The notes under the pieces are model-generated. The model did no database searches and was not told where the DNA came from. It saw nothing but the letters and a program-made list of their open reading frames with translations. From Bdellovibrionales bacterium CG10_big_fil_rev_8_21_14_0_10_45_34 (GTDB taxonomy: Bacteria; Bdellovibrionota; Bdellovibrionia; Bdellovibrionales; 1-14-0-10-45-34): 64,000 nt of DNA. The position numbers and the translations under genes are program-made. Location of the stretch: assembly GCA_002778785.1 (NCBI GenBank), contig PEZS01000011.1, positions 511,079 to 575,078 of the forward strand, read 5' to 3'. The number at the start of each line of letters is the position of its first letter. Position 1 is the stretch's first letter. This document shows, in pieces, positions 34,004 to 42,788 of the stretch.

Positions 34004-35365
34004 ATGCGCTTACAGCACTATTTGATTGTTACGTTTCCGATATTTTGGCTGGGAGTTGGCAAGAAATATCCTTTCGCTTTACTGGGCGAGAGTGGCCCAC
34101 TTATCGGGATAGTTTTTTGGAGCTTAGTAAGCCTTGTGTGGCTGCTTGCCCTCTTCAACATTTTATCAAACAGTCGCTCGCAGGTTAAATTAGAGAATTC
34201 GTCGAGCAAGGTATTTCCAGTTTGGTTGTTGCTCGGTGGGTTGGCCGCTTTAGTCTTTGATTTGATTCAGTGGGTTCAGTTTCGCTCGATTGGCTATCCA
34301 GTCCCGTGGGCACTCTTTGCCGTAGATATTTTGTGGATCACCTATGCAAGTATCGGCTTTAAAGGCAAACAGGTTCCGCCGAAGAAGTGGTTGGTACCCG
34401 CTATAGGATATGGAGTCATTCATCGTGCTCTTAGCATTCTTGTGCTTCCATTGACTGCGGCGCGATCGGATATGTTGCCAGCTATCCAGCAAGCTATCGG
34501 CAGATTTTGGAGCGGACTCCCCGCTTATGCCCCCTCGACTGGAGGCATAGGTCAAATGCTCTATCTGCCTGGCACTTGGATGAGCTATATCCCGGCGGAG
34601 TTTGGCCCACTAGGTATCTCGTTTGATCCGAGGTGGATTGGCCTTTCGTACTTCATCATGCTGAGCCTTTTGATTGTCTATTTGCAACCGAGGCTCAAAA
34701 CGACTTCTATAATGTTGGCAGTCTTATGGTTCACCAATCCCTATCTCGCGTTCAGACATGAGCTCTATTTAGATTTCTTTTGGCTAGTCCTAGCGGTGAC
34801 GACAGTCATCGCTCAACATCGTCGACCCTTGTTAACCGGAGTGATGGCTGGTTTTTCGATGCTCACACTTCACTGGGCACTTATACTTACACCGCTTTGG
34901 TTGTTAGTCGCTACACCTAAAGGTAACTGGAAAAAACTTCTAGCGAGCGCACTCATCGCTGTGACCATTTTTTGCTTTGGCATAGGCGCGTTTCTTAATC
35001 GAGAAGGAAGTTACCTCGTCGAAGGAATTCTTATGCCAATGAAGTGGATCCGCGAGGGTTACCGCGGTGAACTCTGCCTTGGACTCCCGCCTTTATTTTA
35101 TAAATTAGGCCTTAAAGACTTTCTACAACCCCTACAGCTGATCATGCTTTTTACGATTGGACTCTACACTCTCATTCAGTGGCTTCCTAAAAAACCAAAG
35201 TTTCTGTCGTCTTGGAGCAGAGAAGGTTCGCAATTTGGACCAGGCCCTGCCGTGATTCCCTTAGCGCTAACGCTTTTTATTTTTCTAAATCCGTTCTTAG
35301 AAAATTACTTCTACCTCGCCCCTTTATTGCTTTTTTCGTTGATAATCGAGAATCCGGATCTTTAA
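34004..35365 (+). CDS. Polytopic membrane protein, GT-C/GT87-like
   Basis: A 453-residue protein with about 10-12 membrane segments. The loop DMLPAIQQAIGRFWSGLPAY followed by LYLPGTWMSYIPAEF resembles the D..P...A......G..PY...YLPG....Y.P pattern of GT87/GT39-type mannosyltransferases, which take sugars from polyprenyl-phosphate donors. The start is uncertain: ATG at 34004 is the first ATG, but AAGGAG at 33981-33986 would suit a CTG codon at 33992 (five-base spacing), four codons upstream in frame. The 3' end overlaps the convergent TIGR02757 gene by 89 bp. Exact substrate unknown. Confidence 0.65.
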   Translation: MRLQHYLIVTFPIFWLGVGKKYPFALLGESGPLIGIVFWSLVSLVWLLALFNILSNSRSQVKLENSSSKVFPVWLLLGGLAALVFDLIQWVQFRSIGYPVPWALFAVDILWITYASIGFKGKQVPPKKWLVPAIGYGVIHRALSILVLPLTAARSDMLPAIQQAIGRFWSGLPAYAPSTGGIGQMLYLPGTWMSYIPAEFGPLGISFDPRWIGLSYFIMLSLLIVYLQPRLKTTSIMLAVLWFTNPYLAFRHELYLDFFWLVLAVTTVIAQHRRPLLTGVMAGFSMLTLHWALILTPLWLLVATPKGNWKKLLASALIAVTIFCFGIGAFLNREGSYLVEGILMPMKWIREGYRGELCLGLPPLFYKLGLKDFLQPLQLIMLFTIGLYTLIQWLPKKPKFLSSWSREGSQFGPGPAVIPLALTLFIFLNPFLENYFYLAPLLLFSLIIENPDL

Positions 35366-36203
35366 GATCTTTCCAACCGTTGGGCATTTCTCCGCGGATT
35401 CCTAAATGACAAACAACGAAGTCGAATCGGATGGGATCATCAGGATCGAGTTTTTTGAAGAACTCTGTCACTTCAATAGCAGTCGCATGATTCGGAGTCT
35501 TACGCTTCGTTAATAGAAACCTTCGAGCAAATTCAAAAGTGTGGGTATCAATCGGCATGATGAGACTACGCTTGTGCTGGGTTCCCCAGAGATTCAAATC
35601 GTTTTCGGTATCGCCAACACACCACCTAAAAAACAGGTAAAGCCTCTTGCAGGTGCTTCCGCGTGAAGGCTTTGGAAGCATAAACCGAAATGATCGCCAA
35701 TCTAGTGCAAGTCGTTCACTCTTTTCTAAAAAGACAGCTTTGTTCTCAAAGTAAATCGACAAATCTTCTGCCCAAGAACTAGCAGTCGTCGAAAGGCCGG
35801 GATTCACCAAGCTATAAATAGGCAGGGCCCCCTTGCCTGAGCTTCTACAAAGATCACCTAGGCCAGATAACAGAACGAATAGGTCCTTTTCGTCATTGAA
35901 TCGGTGCTTCCAGCCTCGAGAGACTTCTCGAATATCGCGATTACTCATTAGGGCAAGCTCTCTGGCTGGCTCTGAAAAGTTTGAAAGTATTGATCTAACG
36001 GATCTCTGAATTTGCTTTACGTTTCCGTAGGCAAATGAAGAACAAATAAACGCCGCAATTTCTCTGTCTTGCGGTCTCTTAAAGTCTAGTGCCGGAGCAA
36101 TAGCATCGTTTGAAACTTGATTGATTGCCGCGAAACGCTTCGACTCACTCTCAAGCAACGCTTTTAATGCAGTGATTTTCTCGCCAGAAGGACGTTTAGA
36201 CAT
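35277..36203 (-). CDS. TIGR02757 family protein (DUF2400)
   Basis: A 308-residue protein with the conserved motifs of TIGR02757: REIAAFICSSFAYGNVKQIQ, WKHRFNDEKDLF, GSTCKRLYLFFRWCVGDTEND, MPIDTHTFEFARRFLL, and the closing LDPDDPIRFDFVVCHLGI. The family is distantly related to HhH-GPD DNA-repair glycosylase folds; its biochemical role is not established. The C-terminal ~30 residues after this core (MPNGWKDLKDPDSRLS and on) are basic, and are encoded antisense to the end of the GT-C-like gene. The gene lies four bases after ctaA's start-side neighbour in the same direction, so it may be co-transcribed ahead of ctaA. Confidence 0.87.
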   Translation of the reverse strand: MSKRPSGEKITALKALLESESKRFAAINQVSNDAIAPALDFKRPQDREIAAFICSSFAYGNVKQIQRSVRSILSNFSEPARELALMSNRDIREVSRGWKHRFNDEKDLFVLLSGLGDLCRSSGKGALPIYSLVNPGLSTTASSWAEDLSIYFENKAVFLEKSERLALDWRSFRFMLPKPSRGSTCKRLYLFFRWCVGDTENDLNLWGTQHKRSLIMPIDTHTFEFARRFLLTKRKTPNHATAIEVTEFFKKLDPDDPIRFDFVVCHLGIRGEMPNGWKDLKDPDSRLSTKKAIKGRGRSNFLRTDLEK

Positions 36204-36207
36204 AGGT

Positions 36208-37173
36208 TCACTGGGCTTTGGCGCGAGCCCCCAAAAAGAATATTCTCAACATCAAACCATAGAGTGTTGCGGCTATTGCCAAATGTAACACCGTCACTAC
36301 CGGCGGAACCTTAAACAGAACATTTACCGCTCCCACGCCAATTTGACCCAGCACTAAGAGCAAAAGATAAAGTGATATCTTTTTGATCTCAGGAGTCATC
36401 CACTCTTCGTGTTTCACTTTTTGTGTAAGTCTAAAGAGAGCAAATATCAAAAACGTCAGTATGTAGGCGCCCACTCGGTGCACCGCTTGGAACGCCACCA
36501 ATCGAGTGCCAAGCTCGGCTGAAAAAATATTTACCTCTGGGAGCAATGAACCATTGCAAAGCGGAAAGTCTTCGCAGGCAACGCCAGCGTAGTTACTCGA
36601 AACCAATCCACCTAAAATGATCTGTATATAAAGCGCTCCAAACACCACCGCTAACACCGCGGTAAATGAACGAGGAATAGGCCGTGATTGAGAAGTCGAA
36701 CTGAAAAGTTCAAAATACACCCACAGCAAGCATCCAAAGAAAGACATTCCAAAAAACAAATGAAGCGTTACGAAGCTAAAGTGCAGCAATTTTATAACCG
36801 TTAAAGCCCCCATGATAATCTGAATGATCAAAATGGCGACGCCAGCTACGGAGGCTACAATGGCTCCTTTTTGAACAACATCTCGCTTATAAATCAAAAA
36901 TGCTGTGAGGGCTAAAAACGCCAAACCAACAAAGCCAGCCACCGCTCGGTGAATAAACTCGTAGTAAACTTGCAAATCGTACGGCGGTATAACGTATCCA
37001 AAACAGAGTGGCCAATCAGGGCAAGCAAGACCCGCATCCATGGCTCGTACCGCGCCACCTAGGGCAATGAGAAAAAAGGTGATGCCTATAAGGATCTTTA
37101 TCGGAAGTTTAAGCCCGTTAAGCTGACTCTTCATCTCTTGAGTTGTTCTCAAAGTGCCTTTGGTTGTGTTCAT
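36208..37173 (-). CDS. ctaA: Heme A synthase (COX15/CtaA family)
   Basis: A 321-residue integral membrane protein that oxidises the C8 methyl of heme O to make heme A for the cytochrome oxidase encoded nearby. It has eight predicted spans. Conserved segments: GGAVRAMDAGLACPDWPLCFG with the Cys pair in the first outer loop, EFIHRAVAGFVG and HRVGAYILTFLIF with heme-binding histidines, GGLVSSNYAGVACEDFPLCNG, and HLAIAATLYGLML. GGGAG lies seven bases before the ATG. Together with ctaB and the cox genes it forms a biogenesis set. Confidence 0.92.
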   Translation of the reverse strand: MNTTKGTLRTTQEMKSQLNGLKLPIKILIGITFFLIALGGAVRAMDAGLACPDWPLCFGYVIPPYDLQVYYEFIHRAVAGFVGLAFLALTAFLIYKRDVVQKGAIVASVAGVAILIIQIIMGALTVIKLLHFSFVTLHLFFGMSFFGCLLWVYFELFSSTSQSRPIPRSFTAVLAVVFGALYIQIILGGLVSSNYAGVACEDFPLCNGSLLPEVNIFSAELGTRLVAFQAVHRVGAYILTFLIFALFRLTQKVKHEEWMTPEIKKISLYLLLLVLGQIGVGAVNVLFKVPPVVTVLHLAIAATLYGLMLRIFFLGARAKAQ

Positions 37174-37231
37174 TGATTTACTCCCATCACTTCTTTACAA
37201 GACTACCCGACTTTTTTTGCCTGAATTTTCG

Positions 37232-37258
37232 CATTTTAAAGTTTTCACATTTTAAAGT
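37232..37258. repeat. Direct repeat CATTTTAAAGT, 16-bp period, between ctaA and ctaB
   Basis: Two exact copies of an 11-bp word, at 37232-37242 and 37248-37258, lie in the 166-bp space between ctaA and ctaB. They could be regulator half-sites or remains of local duplication. Nothing else is recognisable in that gap. Confidence 0.3.
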
Positions 37259-37339
37259 CTCGCCTCTTAATCTGCCTATCTCATGTCTTCGGGCTTTCCC
37301 GCTTTCGCTATTTGTTTCTTATATCTGGCTTCAAAAACT

Positions 37340-38350
37340 TTATGTCTTAAGAAAGAGAAACAGCCACCGGTCAAGCAAGGGCTGGAGTAAAAAAACGAGC
37401 AGACTCAAGCTCACGGCAAGAAAAAACCCGAGCCATCGACGCTTGTAAGTAAGAATCTTGTCTGTTGCCTCAGCGGAAAAGTCCTCAGATGAGGAAGATT
37501 TTGGGTGAAGCAACGGGCTATTCAAAACTCGATAGTACTTGAAGTAAGTAAGAATTAGCCACGAAGTCATAGGGATCGACGCCAAGTAAAAAACCCAATA
37601 AGTAAAGGTAAACAGCGGAGCACAAAGTGCAAAAACAACATACACAAACAAGTAGGCTCCGATATGAATCAAAGCTCTTTTGTCGCCCACAACAACCGGA
37701 AGTACTGGAATGCCTCCATCTGCATAGTCGTTTTTGTATTTGATAGCGAGGGCCCAAAAATGTGGCATCTGCCACAAGAACAAAATCATGAATAAATACA
37801 CTGATTCTGCGTTAATAACCGTGTTGCTAGATCCGGCATAACCCATAACAACAGGAAGCGCGCCAGGCACTGCACCAGGCACCGCTGCGAATGCCATTTT
37901 CGGCTTCCAGTTCAATGTGTAGAGGCCGTTGTAAAGCAATACCGTGATCAAACCAAGAACAGCAACCTTCACAGAAACAGTCAGCAAAAAGGCCGTTCCG
38001 ATCATCATCGGAAATACCGACAATAGAAACCCTGTCAGCAATGAGATTTGACCAGAGGCGATGGGCCGATTCTGGGTTCTCTTCATTTTGGAATCTACCT
38101 GGAGCTCTTGAACCTGATTCAAAGCAAGGCTCCCACTACTGAGAAGAGAGAGTCCGGTCAGGAAAATTGACAAACTCAATAAATCAAACGGTCTGTCTGC
38201 CCCCAATCCGGTTAACCATCCAATCAGAGCGCATATAACGACGAGAATGACGATTTTGAATTTTGCTAGAGCCAACCAATGAGAACCCAACACACGCAAT
38301 CTGGAAGCGAATGTAAAAGGGTTGTTCGTGGCGCTCGGTAAGTGACTCAA
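37340..38350 (-). CDS. ctaB: Heme O synthase (protoheme IX farnesyltransferase)
   Basis: A 336-residue UbiA-superfamily prenyltransferase that attaches farnesyl to heme B to make heme O, the precursor for heme A. The first Asp-rich motif reads LNQVQELQVDSKMKRTQNRPIASG (normally ND..D...D..M.RT..RP; here with Gln and Glu at two Asp positions), and the second is KNDYADGGIPVLPVVVGDKR. About nine membrane spans. The N-terminal ~30 residues are extra. The changes in the first motif relative to the canonical N..E.DiD.lM pattern are modest and also seen in other CtaB proteins (LQV DSKM keeps the essential D and RT). Confidence 0.9.
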   Translation of the reverse strand: MSHLPSATNNPFTFASRLRVLGSHWLALAKFKIVILVVICALIGWLTGLGADRPFDLLSLSIFLTGLSLLSSGSLALNQVQELQVDSKMKRTQNRPIASGQISLLTGFLLSVFPMMIGTAFLLTVSVKVAVLGLITVLLYNGLYTLNWKPKMAFAAVPGAVPGALPVVMGYAGSSNTVINAESVYLFMILFLWQMPHFWALAIKYKNDYADGGIPVLPVVVGDKRALIHIGAYLFVYVVFALCAPLFTFTYWVFYLASIPMTSWLILTYFKYYRVLNSPLLHPKSSSSEDFSAEATDKILTYKRRWLGFFLAVSLSLLVFLLQPLLDRWLFLFLKT

Positions 38351-38433
38351 AAAATCTCCTATTTAGAACAAAAGATGAACAAAAATTATGAGCTAAAAGT
38401 TATCTTCTTTATTTAATGAAGCAAACGCCGGCC

Positions 38434-38907
38434 TCAGCCAATTATCCGCTTAGCTTCATCAAGTACTTCTTTGGCATGACCCTCTGCTTTTACTTTTCGC
38501 CACTCCTTTAGTAACTTGCCATCCTCGCCAATCAAAAAAGTCGATCTCTCAATGCCTATGACTTTTTTGCCGTACATGTTCTTCTCTTTTAAGACACCAA
38601 AAAGATTGCAAACCGTTTCATCTTCATCACTGAGTAAATCAATTGAGTAGCATTGCTTTTCTTTGAATTTTTCGTGCGACTTAAGAGTGTCTCTCGAAAC
38701 TCCATACACCCTTGCGTTGAGTTTACTGAATTGGCTTTTTAGTTTTGTGAACTCATGGCCCTCAAGCGTGCAACCTGGGGTTGCATCTTTGGGATAGAAA
38801 TAAAGAACAAGCACTTCGCCCTTATGCTTTGAAAGCTTAAACGGCTCACCTTCGGTAGAGGGCATTTCGAAATCAGGAACTTTTTTACCAACTGCAATAG
38901 AAGACAT
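38434..38907 (-). CDS. bcp: Peroxiredoxin, BCP/PrxQ type
   Basis: A 157-residue thioredoxin-fold peroxidase reducing H2O2 and organic peroxides with thioredoxin. The peroxidatic cysteine is C46 in PKDATPGCTLEGHEF. The usual resolving cysteine five residues later is absent (H51), so this is either 1-Cys or uses C86 (KEKQCYSIDLLSD), the alternative position seen in some PrxQ. The C-terminus is canonical (ERSTFLIGEDGKL). The ribosome-binding site AAGGAGC lies in the stem of a hairpin just upstream of the ATG (described separately). Alone between ctaB and the palindrome. Confidence 0.9.
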   Translation of the reverse strand: MSSIAVGKKVPDFEMPSTEGEPFKLSKHKGEVLVLYFYPKDATPGCTLEGHEFTKLKSQFSKLNARVYGVSRDTLKSHEKFKEKQCYSIDLLSDEDETVCNLFGVLKEKNMYGKKVIGIERSTFLIGEDGKLLKEWRKVKAEGHAKEVLDEAKRIIG

Positions 38908-38913
38908 GAGACT

Positions 38914-38928
38914 GCTCCTTTTAGGAGC
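38914..38928 (-). promoter_or_regulatory. Hairpin covering the bcp ribosome-binding site
   Basis: On the minus strand the leader reads GCTCCTAAAAGGAGC, a perfect 6-bp stem with a three-base loop, ending six bases before the bcp ATG. The right arm is itself the Shine-Dalgarno (AGGAGC). Pairing would hide it, so translation may depend on melting or on a protein; inference from sequence only. Confidence 0.5.
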
Positions 38929-38992
38929 CTTCTACCACAAAAGGCTGGCGCTTCCCTTTTAGTAAACGCCGCATCAAGCTAGTTGATGATGA

Positions 38993-39149
38993 GGGCGTGT
39001 CCTCATTTGGACGAGCGTCTCGAGAAAGCCAATTTAATGTGAAATCAAGGCGCGAGGAGAAGTCATAGCACCGCTATGGCGCCGACGAGCAACGCTGAGG
39101 TCACTTTAAATTGGCTTTTGCAGTAGTTCGACCAAATGAGAACGCGCCC
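38993..39149. repeat. 157-bp near-symmetric palindrome (MITE-like or large hairpin)
   Basis: Centre of symmetry at 39071. Outer arms 38993-39014 and 39128-39149 match at 19 of 22 positions (GGGCG...CATTTGG). Inner arms 39025-39042 and 39101-39118 match at 17 of 18 (AAAGCCAATTT...GTGA). The tip is CATAGC-ACC-GCTATG (39064-39078). The segments between arms are only partly complementary. It fills most of the 280-bp gap between bcp and the oxidase genes and contains no gene. It may be a non-autonomous mobile element, a bidirectional terminator, or a structured RNA. Confidence 0.75.
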
Positions 39150-39187
39150 CAGGGCCGGGTCAGTAGTCTGCGCATTCCTTCGCCCTA

Positions 39188-39508
39188 CTAAAGCTGGATA
39201 AAAGACTTTCGAGTGAATACATCGATTGCAGTGAGGATAAAAAACAAAAACAGAAAAAAGAAACTTGAGAAGAAGGCGAGTCTATTTAAAGAGGTCTCGT
39301 ACTTTTGATGCATGAAATACCAGATAACCAGTGCCGCCTTCACAGTTGCTATGAGCATGGCAAGTGCCAGGTTAAAAGATCCAAAATCAACCTTGATTGC
39401 CCCAACCGTCATCACTGTTAATACAAGCAAAACGAAGTAGACATTAAAAAATACTTTTGGCTGAGTAACATGTATCTCTGAAGGATGATCTGAATTGCCG
39501 CTTGCCAT
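39188..39508 (-). CDS. Cytochrome c oxidase subunit IV
   Basis: A 106-residue small membrane protein with three predicted spans and the family segment LAMLIATVKAALVIWYFMHQKYE, the hallmark of prokaryotic caa3-type oxidase subunit IV (CoxD/CtaF-like). It starts 24 bases after the subunit III gene stop. The subunit probably stabilises the oxidase core. It is the last gene of the oxidase operon, next to the long palindrome. Confidence 0.88.
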   Translation of the reverse strand: MASGNSDHPSEIHVTQPKVFFNVYFVLLVLTVMTVGAIKVDFGSFNLALAMLIATVKAALVIWYFMHQKYETSLNRLAFFSSFFFLFLFFILTAIDVFTRKSFIQL

Positions 39509-39532
39509 ATTTCACCTCGTTGTAAAAAAGCC

Positions 39533-40186
39533 CTAGTGGATAAGATAGAACATCGGGAACAAAAAGATCCAAACCAAGTCGACAATGTGCCAGAAAATTC
39601 CAACTCCCTCTACAGGAGTAAAATATTTTGGATTAAAATGCCCCTTGTAGAGCTTTATTAAAAGCCAACTGATCAAGACAATACCGGCAGTCACGTGAAC
39701 TCCGTGAAGGCCCGTCATCATAAAATAGATCCCAAAAAACATCCCAATTTTCTCTGGATGATCCCCTGCATGGGTAAAGAAGTGTCCTGGCAATAGTCCG
39801 TCATGAATTTTGTGGGAGTATTCAAAGTACTTGATGATCAAAAACACAAAGGCGCAAGCAAATGTTAGCCACAAGTTAAGGGCCGCCTTTTTGTTTTGCC
39901 CCGTTTGAATGTAAGAGATCGAAAGTGCCATGGTCAGTGAACTTGTCAAAAGCACGATCGTGTTTGTAGCGCCCATTGTTACATCAAGATACTTATGACC
40001 ATCAAAAAATATTTCAGGATAAAGACTTCTTAAAAACGCATATCCAACAAAGAGACCGCCAAACATCACGATCTCTGTCAGCATAAATAGCCAAATTCCT
40101 AGTTTGGCCGCCGAATACTGATGCTCGCGACTTTCAAAGTGATGAGCGTGGTCATGGGCTGTGTCTGCTGGAACTGAAGTACTCAT
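39533..40186 (-). CDS. coxC: Cytochrome c oxidase subunit III
   Basis: A 217-residue membrane protein, caa3-type subunit III with five predicted spans. Conserved pieces are SAAKLGIWLFMLTEIVMFGGLFVGYAFLR, TSSLTMALSISYIQ, FFGIYFMMTGLHGVHVTAGIVLISWLL and GIFWHIVDLVWIFLFPMFYLI. It has the GLHG.HV..G. motif with the histidines that mark this subunit. His-rich N-terminus (AHDHAHHFESREHQ). It follows subunit I by seven bases. Confidence 0.93.
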   Translation of the reverse strand: MSTSVPADTAHDHAHHFESREHQYSAAKLGIWLFMLTEIVMFGGLFVGYAFLRSLYPEIFFDGHKYLDVTMGATNTIVLLTSSLTMALSISYIQTGQNKKAALNLWLTFACAFVFLIIKYFEYSHKIHDGLLPGHFFTHAGDHPEKIGMFFGIYFMMTGLHGVHVTAGIVLISWLLIKLYKGHFNPKYFTPVEGVGIFWHIVDLVWIFLFPMFYLIH

Positions 40187-40193
40187 AAATTGA

Positions 40194-41801
40194 TCACCTG
40201 TAGTCGTAAGGACCTGTTGTTACTGTTGGTATTACTGGAAAGTTTTCATGTGGAGGCGGTGATGGAGTTGTCCACTCTAAAGTTGTTGCTCCCCAAGGGT
40301 TGGCTGGCGCCTTGGTTTTTGACCGGAGCGCCTGAATTATCGAAATGAAAGCAACAAGAAATCCGAGCCCAATCATCCATGAACCATATGTGGAGATTTC
40401 ATTCAGGCGTGCGTATTCCGGTATATAATCATGGTACCGCCTGGGCATACCCAAGTTGCCCAATATAAACTGCGGAAAGAACGTAACATTGAAACCCACG
40501 AAAATGAAAAACCAAGATATGCGAGCCATCGTCTCGTTGTAGACCTTGCCAAACATTTTCGGGAACCAATAGTAAGTTCCCCCCATTAGTGCCATGAGAG
40601 TGCCGCCCACCATAACATAGTGAAAGTGTGCTACCACAAAGTAAGTATCATGAAGGTGCACATTAGTAGCCAACGTCGCCAAAAATATCCCCGTAAGTCC
40701 GCCAATGGAGAAGATAAACATAAAGCCCAGCCCGTAAAGCATAGGTGAATCAACGCTGATCGAGCCTCGGTAGAGCGTGGCCACCCAGTTGAAAAGCTTG
40801 ATCGCGGTGGGAACTCCCACCAACATTGTCAGCAACGAAAACACGAGGCCGGCAATCTCAGACTGCCCACTCACAAACATATGGTGACCCCAAACCAAAA
40901 AACTCACCGCTGCAATTGCGAGGCTTGAGTAGGCAATGGCCGTGTAACCAAAGATTGTCTTTCGAGAAAAGGCCGCAACAATCTCACTCACCACGCCCAT
41001 CGCAGGTAACACCATGATGTAAACAGCTGGGTGAGAGTAAAACCAAAAAAAGTGCTGAAACAGTACGGGGTCACCGCCAAGTTCCGGGTTGAAAATTCCT
41101 ACGCCAAGGACCCTTTCAATAATCAAAAGCAGCAAAGTGATTGCCAAGATGGGCGTGGCTACCACTTGAAGAATAGCTGTTGAATAGAGCGCCCAAACGA
41201 ACAACGGCATTCGCTTCATGGTCATACCGGGGGCTCGCAGCTTGTGCACTGTTGTTATAAAATTGATGCCAGTAAGTATTGAGGAAAAGCCCATCGTAAA
41301 CACACCGGCGACAACCAACACGACAGCACCAGAAGATTTGATGCTATACGGAGTGTAAAACGTCCACCCAGTGTCTACTCCGCCAAAAAATACAGAGGAG
41401 ATGGTAAAGATGGCACCCGCCATGAATATGTACCAACTAGCGAGATTCAGCCGCGGGAACGCGACATCCTTTGCCCCCAAGTGCATCGGTAAAAAGAAGT
41501 TGCCCAAATAGGCCGGTATGCCTGGAACAACAACCATGAACACCATGATGGATCCATGAAACGTCAGAAATCGATTGTAAACGTCTGGTGAGAAATACTG
41601 CTGACCTGGTGCCATCAACTCTAGGCGCATCAATAGAGCAAAAATGCCTCCTACAAAAAAGAACAGCATGACTGATATGAAATACATGACACCGATCTTC
41701 TTGTGATCAAGTGTAGTTAACCAAGATTTGAGTCCTGTACCGTGGTGTAAATAATCGTGTTCAGTTGTTGCGCTTCCTGTGGCGGCATTGGCCATATCCA
41801 C
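40194..41801 (-). CDS. coxA: Cytochrome c oxidase subunit I
   Basis: A 535-residue, 12-span heme-copper oxidase catalytic subunit. Metal ligands are readable: heme a histidine in [17 protein letters not shown], CuB histidine-tyrosine in [13 protein letters not shown], the HH pair in [10 protein letters not shown], and heme histidines in [14 protein letters not shown]. It belongs to the A-type oxidases with K- and D-channel residues (for example [13 protein letters not shown]). It reduces oxygen to water and pumps protons. Between coxB (six bases upstream) and coxC. Confidence 0.96.
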   Translation of the reverse strand: MDMANAATGSATTEHDYLHHGTGLKSWLTTLDHKKIGVMYFISVMLFFFVGGIFALLMRLELMAPGQQYFSPDVYNRFLTFHGSIMVFMVVVPGIPAYLGNFFLPMHLGAKDVAFPRLNLASWYIFMAGAIFTISSVFFGGVDTGWTFYTPYSIKSSGAVVLVVAGVFTMGFSSILTGINFITTVHKLRAPGMTMKRMPLFVWALYSTAILQVVATPILAITLLLLIIERVLGVGIFNPELGGDPVLFQHFFWFYSHPAVYIMVLPAMGVVSEIVAAFSRKTIFGYTAIAYSSLAIAAVSFLVWGHHMFVSGQSEIAGLVFSLLTMLVGVPTAIKLFNWVATLYRGSISVDSPMLYGLGFMFIFSIGGLTGIFLATLATNVHLHDTYFVVAHFHYVMVGGTLMALMGGTYYWFPKMFGKVYNETMARISWFFIFVGFNVTFFPQFILGNLGMPRRYHDYIPEYARLNEISTYGSWMIGLGFLVAFISIIQALRSKTKAPANPWGATTLEWTTPSPPPHENFPVIPTVTTGPYDYR

Positions 41802-41807
41802 TACTCC

Positions 41808-42779
41808 TTATAAACTCTTTATGTATTCGATGATGAAACCAATTTCTTCTTCTGTAATCTGCCCTTGGAACGGAGGCATGATCACGCCTTGATATCCTTG
41901 AACGACTTTTGCCTGAGGATTCAAAATAGATTCAACGATATAATTTGCGTCTGCTTTATCGATATTTCCTCCGCCAACAAAGGATCTAGGGCTGTCAAAC
42001 AAACCCTTAAAAGATGGCCCCACACGAGCTTCTCCGTCAGTTGTATGGCAGGCGTTGCAACCTTTGTTTTTGTAGAGAGTCTCGCCTTTTTGCGCTAGAC
42101 TCATTCCGGCGGAATCATCCGTTTCTAACCATTTCTGATACTCGTCTTGGGGAATAACTTTAACAGAACCGATCATTTGTGAATGGGCGGTACCGCAAAA
42201 CTCCGTGCAGAAGATCCTATAGTTGCCAACTGCGTTCGCCTCAAACCAAAGCTTAGACATTCTACCCGGAACAGCGTCTTGTTTGATTCGAAAGCTCGGC
42301 ACAAAGAAACTGTGCAAGACGTCGGATGCGGTAATGTTGAGAACAACCGGCGTGTCCACGGGAACAACCATGTCGTTAGTGACTTTTTTGCCGTTTTTGT
42401 AATGCATTTCCCAAAGCCATTGTTTACCTACTACCTGAACCTCAATGGCATTATCAGGAAAGGTTCTCATTTTGTGGTAAACGACCCAGCCCCAATAAAA
42501 CACTCCCAAAAGAAGAACTAACGGAATAAAGCTCCAAAGAAATTCGAGAAAGTAATTATGTGTAATATGAGGTGTTTTGTCGGTATGAGTTTTTCTTTTG
42601 TATTTGACCACAAAGATGGTCATCCCCCCCATAAGCACCACAAAGAAAAAGATACTCACCCATAGCATGAAGTTGTAAACAGCATCGACATCGCCGGCAA
42701 ACGTTGATGCCTGAACTGGCAAATACGAGTTGGCATTTGCTGAATCTACTAAGAGCGATAACCAAGCCTTGATAAACAT
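41808..42779 (-). CDS. coxB: Cytochrome c oxidase subunit II with fused cytochrome c
   Basis: A 323-residue caa3-type subunit II: two N-terminal membrane helices, then the CuA cupredoxin domain with EFCGTAHSQM carrying the CuA cysteines and histidine (FCTEFCG), then a C-terminal cytochrome c domain with CNACHTTDGEARVGPS (heme-binding CxxCH) and the axial methionine in IMPPFQGQ. Electrons pass from the fused heme c to CuA and on to coxA. The presence of a separate cytochrome c (43629-44147) adds a second heme c to the operon. Confidence 0.95.
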   Translation of the reverse strand: MFIKAWLSLLVDSANANSYLPVQASTFAGDVDAVYNFMLWVSIFFFVVLMGGMTIFVVKYKRKTHTDKTPHITHNYFLEFLWSFIPLVLLLGVFYWGWVVYHKMRTFPDNAIEVQVVGKQWLWEMHYKNGKKVTNDMVVPVDTPVVLNITASDVLHSFFVPSFRIKQDAVPGRMSKLWFEANAVGNYRIFCTEFCGTAHSQMIGSVKVIPQDEYQKWLETDDSAGMSLAQKGETLYKNKGCNACHTTDGEARVGPSFKGLFDSPRSFVGGGNIDKADANYIVESILNPQAKVVQGYQGVIMPPFQGQITEEEIGFIIEYIKSL

Positions 42780-42788
42780 TCGATCTCC

